Shown here one piece after another: positions 34,401-49,400 of a stretch of DNA of 64,000 nucleotides (position 1 is its first letter; each line of letters begins with the position of its first letter). The stretch comes from Membranipora membranacea. Taxonomy: Eukaryota > Bryozoa > Gymnolaemata > Cheilostomatida > Membraniporidae. The notes under the pieces are model-generated. The model was not told the DNA's origin, searched no databases, and worked only from the letters and a program-made list of their open reading frames with translations. Made by a program: the position numbers and the translations under genes. The stretch spans positions 27,192,283-27,256,282 of the forward strand of contig OU612066.1 in assembly GCA_914767715.1 (NCBI GenBank). The letters are read 5' to 3'.

Positions 34401-37400
34401 CAACTTCTAAAACAAGCGATTTATACTCTTTGGCATGACAATCTTGTACTAGTAATTCAGACAGCCTTGGAATTAAAATTAGCGCATTCTGCATCATAAC
34501 TCATTTCAGTAGCTGAGCTGGTGAAAGTTGAAAGAGTGATTAGGGGGATTAAACTCTTAGAACTTCAAACTCCTAAACTTATCAATTAAAATTGTGGGTA
34601 GCTCTGTAAAATTCACACCACATTTTGAAAACTTCCCACTTGAATTTTGACTGATTATCTGCAATATTGCTTCATTTTTGACCTTGTCTGTGCTGCATAC
34701 AATCGCAGTTATATTATGTAACTTTTGACAGAACCCAGTTCCAGTAAGTCTTAGTCAGCAGCTGCTTAGATTTGATCCCTATTTTGAATTAAGAAGATAA
34801 ATTGCATTGTGGTATACTGTATGCTTCATCAGATTGAGTCATACGCCAAATACTAAAAATTGGTGGTTTTTGTGTTTTGATCAGATTGAGAAACCACTTT
34901 CTTTGTTTGTTTGTTTAAAAGTCCCTCTCGATTCCACTTTTTTGTTTTTATATCCAAAGATCAATAATAGATTTTGAATAATTTTTAAAATCTCTGATCA
35001 AATATAAAGCAACTAACTTTGGTAAAACATCGAATTCATAATAAGGGTATAATATAATAGTTGAATTAATTTTTTTGATTGACCATCCGTACGCCTCCTC
35101 ATAGCAGATGGCGCAATGCATTCTTACCTAATTTCACTGATTCAGACCTTGACCACAATTCCCTGGGCTATTTTGTTACATTTCTGCATAAAAAAATCAG
35201 TGGAGTCTACCTGTTTAGAATGTGCTAATCATGAGGAGATTATACCTTGGGGTGGCTGCAATAATAAATTGATGCTCATTTCTCAAAGATGGTGAAATCT
35301 TGGACACACAGGTAGCGCTGTTTCATCATCGCAATGTAGAACAATAGCACAATACAGGACATTGTATAACATTTATCCATAACTGGTTATTAGTGTGGTG
35401 CCTAGGTGCATTAGTAGCACATAGTCATTACCGACACAGCGCTCATCTAATGTTAACCTTCGCTCATATTTAATTATATACCATTATCAAATGTAGAAGA
35501 ATGGAAATTTATATAAAAACACAATGCTTTACTATGTATTATAATACAGAGTGGTGCACTTTGTTGAACTGGCTCACGTATGTAGGTATAATATGTACTA
35601 GCATAATTCCAACAGGCCTAGTGCATCCAAGTGCCTAGTTCAACTCAAGTGATGGTTGTTAGCATATTTTCATCATACTGTAGGTGTAGGGGCTGTATGA
35701 TATATAGTACTAAAGTCAGCGGCCATCGTGTTATAGGTCCACTCTGCAATCAGCAGGTGCGGATAATCCAATTATAATCATAGCCTATTCTCGCTCATAT
35801 TTCTAGGCTCCCTAACCATCCACCCAGTTTCAGACGGTGCAACCGTTACTGACCGTAACAGTTACTGGTACTCGGTGCCTTGGACCATCGAGACTGTAGA
35901 ACCATAGAAATGGAGCAGGGCAGAGCAGAGTTTGCTGAGAGTTACTCAAATAGTTTAGTTGGTCAGAGCCTCCTAAGCACTTATGCAATAGCAACTGTCA
36001 AACCCATCCCACACCTAGTTAGAATAATGGTGCAGGGTGGAAACTGACACAGCTTCACAATACACTGCGTTAAGCCCACCACAAATTTAAATAAATCCAG
36101 AAGCAATCGACTTAAATCTGGGTATTATTACAATAATGAAATAAACGGGAAGGAGCCGGGGTCGGTCGGAATACCATCCTGCTAGCAGAGTGTAGACCAG
36201 TGGCTTGACTACTGTTTGACAGTTAAGTATTATCTATCAGGTATAAGTCTTTGGGTCGGAGAGAGAGGTACCAGGTAAAAAAATAGCTTTGACCTGATTG
36301 AACAGAGTCATTCAATGCCCACAAAGACAAGATGTATCAAGTAAACAAGAAAGATGGACGACAAATTGATGAGAGTATCAATAACAGATAATCTCAGTGA
36401 CATGGTCACTAGTATACCTGTTAGAAAGCCTCTCCTTATTTTAATTATTATTAAACAAAATAAAAAATGACAAATGCAGGGAAACAATGGACCAACCCAC
36501 ATGAGGGATGCTCGTTTGAACGAAATAATCACCCCGGGATGGGGGCGTGGATTTGGGTGAAGTGGTGATTGCTCAGCTGCTTTGATAAGGGCAAAACAAT
36601 TGGGCCTGTGTCAGCTTAGCAGCCTCAAGGTGACAGAGAGAGGTAGAACTTGGTACATGAGATTATGGAGGCTTTTCGAGACTTGTTTCTGTGTTTTTTT
36701 ATCCGGCTTTTGTTCTAAATTTATTTGTTTATGATAGAAACACCTTTGCATTATTGAGGTAAAAAAACCTTTTCAATTCAACTCAAATAGTTTAGTTATA
36801 TAACTCTTTTTTTTCACACTTCTCTAATAGGCTCATTTATCCTTTAATGAGAAATTGATTTACCATAGCTGCTATGTACGCAGCCAGGGTCGGGGCAACC
36901 AGTACTCCTTGTATATCCATGATTTCTGATACGTCATTGCAAGCGTACATTGGTGGAGTCCACAAGCCTGCGATAGTAATTTGAAATCAAGTCCACTCAT
37001 GGTCGTCAGGACATATTTGTTAGAAGGGCGGCGGAGGACATTATGGGAAAGCAGTTTGGCATGTGTTCAATTCCACGTACACAAAGGCCAACTGGGACAA
37101 GCATACTTGCCACCCCATGCAGATCATTAGTAAAACTTCAGCTTAATTTTGATGTCTATCAAAAAGCTTGTCAACAGCTTGGCACTGCGAGGCTCTCACG
37201 AATTTCACAAACCAGTACAACAATTCAACTGTCAAACTTGAAAGGGCACTTGTCCAAATTATTAGAGCCTAGTAAATGAAGTGCAGGGTGTACTGGAGGC
37301 AAATTAGCCTAAAACTGGCCTAAACTTCACGATTACAACACGCAACCTTTTGTATCCATTGTGTCCATAACATGAAATAATGCCGGTGGTGCACCGTGTA

Positions 37401-40400
37401 CTTTATGCTGCTTTCTGTGCTTGTGGAATTATCTGCCCATTTCTTGAACTTCTAAATAACAGTGTTTTTGATTTGAAGTGCTAGGTGATTTGGTAAGGAT
37501 ATTGAAATTCACAATACCATAAACTAATACAGGGATGAAATGCACACAGCTATCACCATTAGAGTGAGCGGTTTGGAAACTGAAATAGGCTTTAATGATG
37601 GAATTTGCATGGGCAGCTAGATTGCATGCATAGCTGGTATTTCAATAACTATTTCCACATCTTTAGTTATTTTGTCACATGGTGCCGGTGAGAACGATGA
37701 CCTCTCTAATCCAGGTCTAGTTTCTTATCTACGAAAGCAAAACCACATTTCGTGGAAAACAATTGGTTCAAAGATCAGAAACAATGGTTATTTATCAAGA
37801 TAGTGGTCAGTTTAAACTCTTTGAGATGCATAGATACCCATCATATCATTACAGATTGATTAATAGCAGCCAGCAATGAAGACCTTCAATACTCTGTCGT
37901 CACAGTCTAGTGCAAGTTTAGTTTTATCAGCAAACTCTAATATTTGATGTTAAAACTTTCTCACTTGAAAAGGTTTAGATTTTGTTTAATGACAATGAGC
38001 TAGAAGTGGGATTAAACCTTTACAAATGGGTGGGGATTTTAGTGAAGATTGCCCCCTGCCTTGAATTTGTAGACAATAACACCCCACTCTGAATCACAGT
38101 ATTGTCTGTCAATCTCACTTATCCACTTGTCGAAAGCAAAGCTGTGACTAGACGTGTTCGGCAGTCTAGATTAAAGAGGACGGCAGTAAGAAGAAAATGA
38201 TTTAGACAACTCATTGACACGATTAAAAAACGCAAACACTGAAAATCCTCGACCAAGTTCTTGTCAATTTGATTGGTCATGCTTTTATTTTATGCAAACC
38301 CATCACATGGAGTTCATGAGATCTGATGACGTCTCATAATACAATGCAATAATAACACACTACCAATATTATCGATTAGAAATAAACCAGGAAATTAGTT
38401 GCTAGCTTGTTTTGTTGGAATGGAAACATTTTGAGCGCCGCAAGGCAAAAATCCTCGTTGAGAAGACACAACTATTTTGCTGAGGCTGTATTTCCTATCA
38501 AACATTCCATCGCTCGAAGTAAGGATAGAACGGACCAGTCACCCATTCGCGCTAAGTTTAGCCGACAGCTATGCCCGTGTTATGTAGAATGTTGCATGGT
38601 GACTTTTAGATTGGCTACTGTCTTGCTATAATATAACACTCAAATATTTTTCTAATTCCAGGTTATTTCACGGGAGATGGATACAAAAGATCGCGCCATT
38701 GTGTCTGTATAACTTAGGGATAATTTATGGTTCTGAATACAGACTGTTTCAACAGTCACAATATAATCAAGCCTTCGACACACATAATCACATAATCATA
38801 TAATAGTCCCAGCTCCGCACAACACAAGGGAGGCAATTTTGGTCTTAATGATTTTTATCAGGAGTTGCATCGCCTGCCTATACTGCCTATACGCTATCCC
38901 ACCTCTCGCCATTCCGCACGCTGCAGTCAAAACACAGGAGACAACTGTCGCCTCATCATTGTACTCGTCGTTATAATGTTAGGAGACACGCCTTATGCTC
39001 ACCACTGTATACTTTCTCTTATATCAGCTATAGGCTTATTGTTACATAACACTGCATGCATTCTTAGACTCCGTAGGCAGCAATTAACACCTCTACACAC
39101 CCTCAAGTGCTTTTACCCACCAAACATTATCTGTCCTTCCCATACGACTTTGCAATGAGTACTCAGATGCGTTATGACCTGTTTGAGTCATCGAAATATC
39201 AGTCAACATCCAACAGACAAACCTTGTCAATGCCACCAAACCTGTTCATAATTTTGAGAAATGTGAACAACAACATCAGAGCAAGGAGTTGATCAGAATG
39301 TTGCAATTTTGCATGATAGCTTTTTAGGCCATGGGTTAAGGTGACAGGTCGCTTCTTAATCAATCTGAAATTTAGTGGGTCACCACCCCTATCTTTTTTG
39401 CTCTTATTTAGGTATTGTAATTTTGTCAGACAGAGGCGATGGGTACTTGTGATATTGTTTACTGTAGTTTAGTGGTTAGTCATGATGTGATTCATTATTG
39501 TTGTTCTTTTTAATCTAATTATCAAGATTCTTAACAGCTTTGATCTCCATTCAAAAGTTTGGGAAAACTTTAAAGCCCACTGAAACTGTTATCTCACAAG
39601 CTAATCCATGATGGAGCATAAAACATGTGGACAGATCATCCAAAGATAATATCAAACTTTAATATCAAGGTTTCCTGCTAAATTTTATGACAAGTCACTC
39701 GGCTTACATTTTAACTCAAAGCAACATGACCCTTTTTTAAAAAAAATGTTGAGTTGAAACCAGACATTTACAGTGATGTATCATGGTGACACCTTACCCT
39801 CAACTTGAACACAAAAAATGATCGCTATCTTGAATACAATGCATTTTACATTAGCATCAGATTACACAACGCAATCAATCGGGTGATGTGTATTCCCAGG
39901 TAGTGTATTGTTCTTTTTGGTTTTTAGCAGGATGATAGATGATGATGTATTGAGTCAAATGACGTACAATGCTAGCTTGAATGACAGTTCTGACCCAGAT
40001 CTGATGAGTGCCAGTCTGTCGCAACTCATAATGAGCTTTGAAACAATGGGATTAATATGACAAGCCTTATCAAAATTCCATTAACATTTCGAAAGGGGGA
40101 TGATATGAAATCCTTAGTTTTGCTGATCAGCAGGTTTGCCGGATGGGGATAAGGTTGCTTTGTGCCATAAATAGACAACCACTGACATTTCAATTGATTC
40201 CCCGAGTAAAGAATAACACACAACGACACACAAAAAACATTCAAAATTGTGTCTTTGTCAAATGTGACTTTTTTCATTAGCTTAAAACGTGCTAATATAC
40301 GTCATGTCGCAAGTGTTATGCCAATTTTAGAAAGCGACTCAATCTCCTAGCGAGGTAAAATCGCTAGCGCCTGTCACACTTTTTGACCGTCAATCATACA

Positions 40401-43400
40401 GACGGATAAGCCATTTATAGCCATAAAAGTTTGGAGGGACTTTTCATGGAATTACAGCTTCTGACGACATATTTTTTTATGTTTGAGGAAATAAAGCCAC
40501 CTGAATCTGACACCACCCTTGTGATGGTCTTAAGATTATCCCAAAACAAAATTTTCACACAGGTGTGAACGCACCCACCGCAAAGGCTGAGGGATGTGTG
40601 AGGGATGGTGATTTAGCTGTTTCAAACGCAGCAAAACACAGCATAATGTTTCCTAGTGCTTGAGCTGCGGTAACAACAGTCAGGGGTCAACAGTTAATAA
40701 AAAAAAACAAAACAACTGAAAATATCAATGAGTGAGACAAAAAAGTGATAAATTAATAATTTGTTGCCAAATGTGCACTAAAATTCATTGAGGTAAGATT
40801 CTTTCGAATAAAATTTCAATTTATTTTTTGCAATTTTAATACTTGATGGTATTAAATCACAATAAATCATCCAGTTGGCAGCCTGAAACTTTCAGTAAAA
40901 ATGAGATCAAATGCTCTTTTTGAATTTTAAGCCACCCATTTTCAAACTCAAGTGACATACATACATACAAGCTGTTGTTTTAACTTCCACAGCATTATTC
41001 AAATTTATTCAGTGATCTAATGGAAAACTTTGAGAGTGTGAATCACCAACAACGATAAATATACAGACACTTTTAGGTCGTCCAATAAGAGTGTATTTAC
41101 CAGTATCCCATCAATCTGCCATCAAGAGGTACCTTACACATGGCTAACCAACCAAGAGATTCCATCAACCCCTGACTCAACATAGCCTATACCTCTAACA
41201 AGCCAATGTCTCATGCTGCATTGAAATTTTCTGCCGCAAAGACAACAGATGCCATAACCTTGTCAACCTGATGTGTGCCAAATATGGTACTGTCAAGAAT
41301 AGATTCTTGTCATGTTCTGTTGTTATAATATCTGCGTTTTTGATGGCTCAAGTATATATTGGTGACACGAATCGGAACTAGCAGGGTAGTTTGATGAGAA
41401 TCTCGGTCATATTACGAGCAGAAATTTAGTCCATAATCTCTCATAATGTGTGTCTGTACTTTAATGTTACAAAACAGGGAACTTCTGTAACCGCGAGAAG
41501 AAATGCACGCAATTATATGATTTTGTCGTGAAATATGGATATTCAGGTAGCAGGTACACGCAGGTACACGCAGGTACAACTTGTGCAAGCGTCTACACGG
41601 AAAGACGACTCAGTGTAAGAGAACTAGGGCCATGTTATAGCCTGTTTTAGACGGACGAGAGTCGTGTGAGATTAACATAGGGAGGAGAAAAGAATAGTCC
41701 TAGAGATTGATGCTACCTGCACCGTTACTGAGCCTTACGAGGCGCAACGGACAAAGACATGCCAAATTGAGTGAGTGACGAGGAAAATTTGCAAACTACT
41801 GTTGTGAACTTTTGATAATAATACTACTAGACGGTTCTTTTTTGTTGTTTTTCAATCAGATAACTACAGTTATCGCAACAGATGAAACCCAATATTTGCC
41901 TCCCATGCCCGATTACTCATCATTTTAAAATATACACTGACAAGCTAATAAGGCAAGCAGACATACACGGCATGGCACAAAGGCTTTTCGGATTTGGGCG
42001 ATTTTGGTGGTATGCAATTGGGACAAACATCAAAATCTTGTGGTCAATTAGTGTGCAATTTAGCCTAATTTTGTTTGGTCTATGCATTGCTGAGAATGTG
42101 GTCATTGGATCTCTTATACAATGAGATTTGTCAATGAAAACGCACCACATCAAGCGTATTGTGGCCAAATAGTGGTCAGCCAGTTTAAAAATACATCCTC
42201 GCCCGGTGTAGCAAACAGGGCCTAGTCAGACTGACTTTGCACAGAGGTCACAAATACCCAGTCACGCCCTTGTGATGCGACTGGCAAAAACAACCTTCAA
42301 CACGACTTGGTATGAGTCCGATCTTCTGCGCCCTTCATGATTCTTTTCATCACCATTTTCATCATGTATGAGCTGTTGAATACATACGCAACCTTTGCCA
42401 ATCCTGACCAATGCGCCAGCTCAGTTCAAAATGGGAGATTGAAGACAAATAAATAAACGAGTATATATTACGATTTGTAGACAGGTAAGCTAGCAAAGAA
42501 ACTATTCCCACGGCACCTACCAGGAATGGCTAAACAACCAGTGAATTTTGATATGCAGCATTTCATAATAATATACCTGATAAAAGGATTATCACCTATT
42601 ATCACATATTATAAGTTCTATATGTTAGCTTGTGTACAGCATTGCTGTGTCTATTTATAGTGCATCTAGTTCTGTATTTAGCTCAAACGAGATTAACATT
42701 ATTGCAGTCTTTATCAGCAGATAATAGGTTTGTGAATGAACTCCGCCTTCATATACTGAAATAAAGCGCCATATAAAGGTCACAATCCTCATTTTACACA
42801 ACTGTAACATTTCAATGTCTTAATAACAAAGCTGGCCGGATGTAAAATAACGCCCGACAAAAGATGTATGTTGATTAAAATTCTAGTATCTCACCAAACA
42901 AACCCAGACCAACTGGGTGTCTGAGAGATATTTATCGTGGGCTGAAATGCAGTCATGGTGGAGCATCATGATTTACCATGTTGAACAGTTTCACAAGCTG
43001 AATCCGACTTGGCCAATTCATGAAATGTCATTATTATGAAATTTCTGCGTCACAAACTTGTCCCAAGAATCTTGTGTTTCAGTCTTTTTCGGTTGAAGGT
43101 ACATTCAATTTTATCTATGTCAGTATACATGTTCATATGACCCTTAGACTATCACAATTTATATATTCATGTAGAGGGCAAATGCTGAACTGAATTCAGC
43201 CCTGGCAAAATTTACAAACTATGCAACACAAATTTTACTAATTAATCTAGGTTTTGGCGCAGAGAGCGGATGACTCCAAATTAGAGAGTCGGTCTTACAT
43301 CATTGACTGATTTAGTGCATTTTAAATGTGTATAGACAGTCCGTTATGATTATTGAGATAAAATCAACTGTTTGTCAAATCAACTCACATTTTAATTGTT

Positions 43401-46400
43401 CTCCGTCACAATTTTTTTTACCAACTTCCGACCAAATGTGTCAGAAGCAAAGAACCACTGATGGCAAGTTCGTCATTCGGAGTTGGAGACTCCGTGATTT
43501 GACAGGCACAGGGTGAAACAACACTATTACTAATTTTTAGAAACAATGCTAAGAAGACACGAGGAAATTGTCTCATTATAGTTTTTTTATGTCGTACTGA
43601 TTAGTTAGTACTAGATTAGAAGAAGTGTCAAAAAGCCCATGCCCTGATTGGTCGACTAGATAGAAAATTTCAGTGGATAAAACTTTCACCACCTAACACC
43701 AAGAAAAAAATACAATATTATTTGCATATTTCTTCACTTAGTGCTATTGTTCTTAGCAATATTTAAGCCTCACTCAAGATGGTGTAAGAATTAACTTGAC
43801 ATCCATCATAGCAGAGAAATGTTGATGACAGGTTTCAATTATCTTACACAGCAGCTTGCATTGTGATTAATTCGATAACTATGTAGCTAATGTTATGCCA
43901 GTCTTGTATTTATAAGCTTTCGTGGGCAGCTTTAGCTCGATTGCCCAAACAGTTTTGATAAAGCGGGTAGTTGGGATTACGCACCCATAATAATACCCCT
44001 CCAAACCCAAACAGTTTGTGGACACAGGCCGATACAGCTGTGCTGCGATGTATAGTTATCAGATTAAGGGTTTGACAGCCAGTCTAGGTTGATGAGGTTA
44101 GGAGCAAATTGTGAGAAAACTGTTGATCATAAATTCACCTTACATGTATTTCATCACAGAGTAAGGTTATATGTCCTTACTCTGTGATACCATCGACCCT
44201 GCATATCATCGAAACATTGCTTGCAGATCAACTCTGTGATACAAGTCTCGCTGCACAGTAGCGACAATGCCACAAACTGGTCCAATTGACCTAATTACAC
44301 TACGCGTAGAGAAGATAACTTTTATCCAGTTCGGGTGGGGTGACTTTTCAGTTTGAGAACTCAAGCACATTTGAATTAGTTGAGTCGCTACAGTGCAAAG
44401 ATAACCAACCTGAATTGATCGGTGCACATGCGCAAAGTGTATCATCGACCCTAAGTTTGGGGGATAAGATTTTCCACCTGCTGTCACTATTTCATCAAGG
44501 TCAATGTCATGACGTTATACTTAATGATATTTTCGTAACAGTCTGACTTGCAATAAAAGAGTCTTGAGGAAGAGCCTTTATTATGTTTCGTCATTTGTGG
44601 CTATTTTTATTGAATTCTTAAAACAGAAAGTTAAAAACGGCAACGAACCGGATGCTCATGTCTTCTTACAATAGCTTTCTTGTGAATGTACCAAATTCAT
44701 CGGCTGTAAACAGCAGGACTGGCCGTGAACTCAAATAACACAGCGCATTTGAAGAGAAACACACTCGCTAGAATCACCAATTTTTTTGTGAACCTAATCC
44801 ATTTTTAATCAAATCCAATGGCCAAAGAAAGTTCCCTACCTGGAGTCTTTTAGACATTTTATTTTAACGGCACATATCTCAACTTCAATAATTTATTGTT
44901 AATTAAATGGTAAGCCTTGAGCAATAAACAGGATATTGGTAAATTCACAAATAGCGGTAAAACCATTTTCCTTGTAAGCGCTGATTCTTTTTAAATAAGA
45001 TTAGCGACCATATTTCTGATGATAGATGAAACCTTTGTGCGTCATACATTTAGTCATTACAGATTTCTCAGAATCCTGCTTCGCTATGATCCCATCACAG
45101 CTTCCATCGATCCGGGAACAACCAGGTATCCCTACTAATTCAAATTATGGGGCAGACTTACAAACAAAAGTTGATCAGCGGTAACTCTGCATTGATATTT
45201 TCAGTACATGTTTGAGAGAGCAAGTATTTATGCATTGCATGTATACTACAGAAAAATCAATCAGATATCTGAATATGTGCAAATCATAAACGATTATATA
45301 TGTATGTATCTATATGTTTGTGGCGCAAATACATCATGATTTACAGTATTGTATTGTTTTACTGGTATCATCATTAGTTGATTTGAATGGTGAAACATGC
45401 AATTGAAATACATGTATCGAATTCTTGAGTGGGCGCCATCAGTCTAGTTGGAATACGTTGAGAGATATTCAGTTTTTTAAATCATAATGATTGTTGATTT
45501 TATAATCTCATTGTGGGAAGTATCACAGAAAACATTATTTAAATTTTTGAGATGAAAGTGCATTATCCTCTTGGAAAAAAATTGCTGATGTCATTGCACC
45601 AGTTTGTAACTCTCTTCCTTTTTTCATCTAGACTCTGAAAGGACACCAGATGTACGTCAACACTCAAACCGCTTTTGTGTTACAAGCAACGTAAGTAGGT
45701 AGGAAATCAAGCTAGGTTATCAGCCAAAATTAGCTAGATTGAAAATGGCGCAATCTAGATTACAAAACAATGATGTATAGTACACCATCCCCGCCGCGAT
45801 ACTACACGATTTGATATACTTTGTCGACCCTGCTGTCATATAGTTGCAGTTAGTCTAGGCGCTCAAACTGTGTCGGGATAGCTGGTAGTGGCATTTCATT
45901 ATCAACCAGTTTTCCCACCCGGCATAGTTTTAGTGCTTAAACTTACTTGCAGTGTACGTTCCCTTGACATACCTTGTTTAAATAGTTTTCAGCTTTAGCC
46001 AGTTGTTTTTCTTCCTCCTCCTGGTTCACAATATCATTGACATCTTGCTCTAGACTTGAGATCTTCTGCCTATATTTGTCTATCACCTCTGAGAACGATA
46101 TTCATTAAGAGATCAATAGAATCAACAGCATGGAGTAGTTCTGTAGCTCATCCTGTGAAAAAGCTCTGGTAGCAAAGTGACTGCACAGTGTCGTAGCATA
46201 TCCCATAATGCAGTTTTCAGGAATTCCATAAAAGAGCAGGTCAAAATCAACATAAAATTGTTTGACCCAATCGCCCCGGTAATCCCACAGTGCAGTCATG
46301 AAACACAACACTGCCTTGTCATCTCACTCATACTATGGTGATGAGTTGTAGTGTTTAACAAAGTATATTTGCGCTACTAAGACATATTTAACATAGTCTC

Positions 46401-49400
46401 AGTGTCGCATTGCATTGTGGGAATGTTGAGAGGTGGGATACCAATCAGGTCTTCAACTGAAGAGCTAAAATCATTGAACTGACCCTGAACTAACCTGCGG
46501 GAATTATCCGACTTTTCACGGCATTCTTGGCTTTCTTTACAACATCTTTGAGCAATTTTCTTTCCTTCTCACCAACCAAAGTGATGGACCTGTACAAAAG
46601 GAAACAAACCAGATGTTCGCAAAGCTTCATAGCAAACAATCGGAATATTTAAAAGCTTACTTATGCGATCAAGGAACAATTTCATAGGACCAATATAATA
46701 TAATGTGTAAGATTACATAAACTGTGACGTTAGTTGTGTGGAAAAAATGCGGTACCAGCGAGTTTACAGAACGGTACCGAGCCACAAACATAGGTGGTAA
46801 TAGTTGCTTCATTATGCGTCTTATAGATTTTAATAGCATAGTGATACTCCCCAGTATTGAGAGCCGATTGGTACTGTGATGGAACACCCAATTGTGGCAA
46901 AAGAATGATAGGCTCCTTATTTCTCATTGTCTTGTGAACTCAAAACAAATGTGCCATTTGTGAATGAGGAGGAAGATTGAAATTGGTACTTAGATCAGGC
47001 ACTGGGACACTGGGTGAATTAGATTATAGTAGTAGAAAAAAGAGCTAGATTAAAAAAAGACAAATTAATAATCCCAACATTAATCTCCTTAAATAACCCC
47101 AGCACTGTTGTGCAGTGTATATTGGGTAATATTTATGGGCTTGAATTTGCTATTGCTAAGAGGATAAAAGTTGCAAAAAAAGTCATTAAAGCGAATTCTA
47201 TTGTTATTTGGGAATTGGCTACGTGATTGGATTGTCAAGGACAAGTTTCAGAGATCCGGGAACACTAAGACTGTATAATATTAATAATAACAAGGCAAAA
47301 AAGTCAACCCAGAAAACCCAGGGAAATTGTTAAGATAGCATACCAGATGCCATGTCCACTAATACTGCTTGACGTCACTTGCCATGCCCATTTTGACAGC
47401 TTTGTTGTTTTAGAGGTGGACAATGGAAGATAAATAGCAGGCCAGATTAAATAATGGGTTTTTTATTCCGATATAATGTATAGCTCGAAATAAACCCAAG
47501 GTCAAAATTTGGGAGTTGATAAAACCACTGGATGCAATATTCCCAGTTTGGGTGACATATTGCTCGTTTAATTTCTATAGAGTATAACAGAGAGCCAGAA
47601 TTTCGACCACCAAAAATAGCGCTTAACCATTGTGTGATGGTAAATAATATGTTTTTTAGAGCATAATGGAAGGCTCTCAATGGAATGAAAAAACTCGCAA
47701 ACCTGTTGTATTCGCCATCTGATTGGTTAAAAAACAAATCGATGAGAGAATTTTCATTGTCAGGAACCAGCACGTGTCACATCAATTTAACATCCACAAA
47801 ATCAAAGTAACTATCTGGCGGCAGTTAATACTTTTACTTTGGTGGTACTGTTGGTTTGGCCTGTTTGCTCGTACTTTGGTATGATGGGGACTATCTGATC
47901 GTATCATCTAATGAAATATTCCTCTGATTTATGGTACCAGGGTGGTACCATAAACTCTAAACTCAATGCTGGGTCTGACCTAAAACCCATTTTAGTACTT
48001 TTAAAACAGTGGTAGTTCAGGATTGGCTCAATTAGTACAAAAAGTGCAATAATGATTGGAGGATCAGCCAAAGATTCTAACGTGCTCACCTTCCACTGCG
48101 ACCAGCTCGGGCCGTTCTGCCTACTCTGTGCACATAGTGAGATATCGTGTTGGGCATTGTGAAGTTAATGACAGTCTTAACATCATGGATATCCAGACCT
48201 CGAGCTGCTACATCTGTAGCTAATAACACATCAATCTCTCCATCCTTGAACCTCCGTAGAGCCTCTAAACGCTGAAAAACAAGGAAAAATATACATAAAT
48301 ATATATGTACATAAATCTCTGTTATGACTATTAATGCTGAAATATGTAACACTTCCGAGCGCTGAAACATAGAAAGGATCAAAAGTACACTAAATAAATA
48401 ATTGAAATCTAAACTTTCAAGGACAGTTTTTCCACATATCAGCAAGACAAAAGTCAATGAATACACTTAAAGAACGTAACTAGACTAGGCAACTAATCTT
48501 GGCCTATATTGAGAGGAAGGCAGCACAGCTGATGCCGTAGCAATTTCACTTAATAAGTAAGGAAAGCCATCTCATGTTATCCAAGGTTAGGCCGTTGACT
48601 TCTATTTGATGATGTCTGGGCATGAACAGAACACCACACCTCATACAACAGTGTAAACAGAGTTGTAGAGCTACTATATGATCATGGGCTGGTGCGGTCC
48701 AGGAAGAATGGCGATTGGTTTATGTTAGGCTGTAACCAGGGCCGGATAATGTCAACACTAAATACACATACATATAAGACAACTGGTACATAAATCACAA
48801 TGTTATTATTTTCACCATTTAATTTGCAACATATATTAAGTGCCTATTTGGCTACTATTTCATTGAATCAAATTAGGTTAAATGTCAACCAAAGAGAGGG
48901 AGAAAGTAGGATATTTGGTAAGCAATGTGATAAACAACTAGACGCATGATTTTATATTCAAGAACATTGACAAGCTAAGCAAATTAATTCAGCTTTGCAT
49001 AGCACAATCTACCGAAATATGCATTCTATTAGTCTGTGCCAAGACCTTTTTTATCTGTAATATCATTCTGGTGAGTTCAGAAACACAATGCAACCAGGAA
49101 CATTTTACGGCTATTACTATGAAGCAACGTGATTCATTATATTTCCATGACAATGTCAAGACCAGATAAATCACCTCTCAATTTAAATCGCAGGTTAAAT
49201 TGATACGAAATATTCATAAATTATACAGTAGGACCAGTGATTATAGCTTCACAATAGCTTTAACAGGATTGCTCCCATTGTTTTTGAAGCAATTGTCACT
49301 TCAAGTTGACACTGATCAAAGGGACCTCTTTGACTAAAACAAAAACAATCTTACAGCAGGGATGCTGGCTGAAGATAGTAGTTTGAAAAACCTCTTGAGA

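Larger units (their letters stand above)
33231..45972 (-). other. largest DDX27 intron (12.7 kb)
   Basis: No supported exon on either strand. It contains the 9-bp-flanked hairpin (34038-34100), a 10-bp tandem repeat (41555-41578) and the second copy of the palindromic unit (44153-44188). Confidence 0.7.

Noticed and set aside
35944-36796. 17-bp repeat ACTCAAATAGTTTAGTT at about 35945 and 36780
   Set aside because: One such AT-rich match is expected nearly by chance in 64 kb, and the flanks do not extend it.
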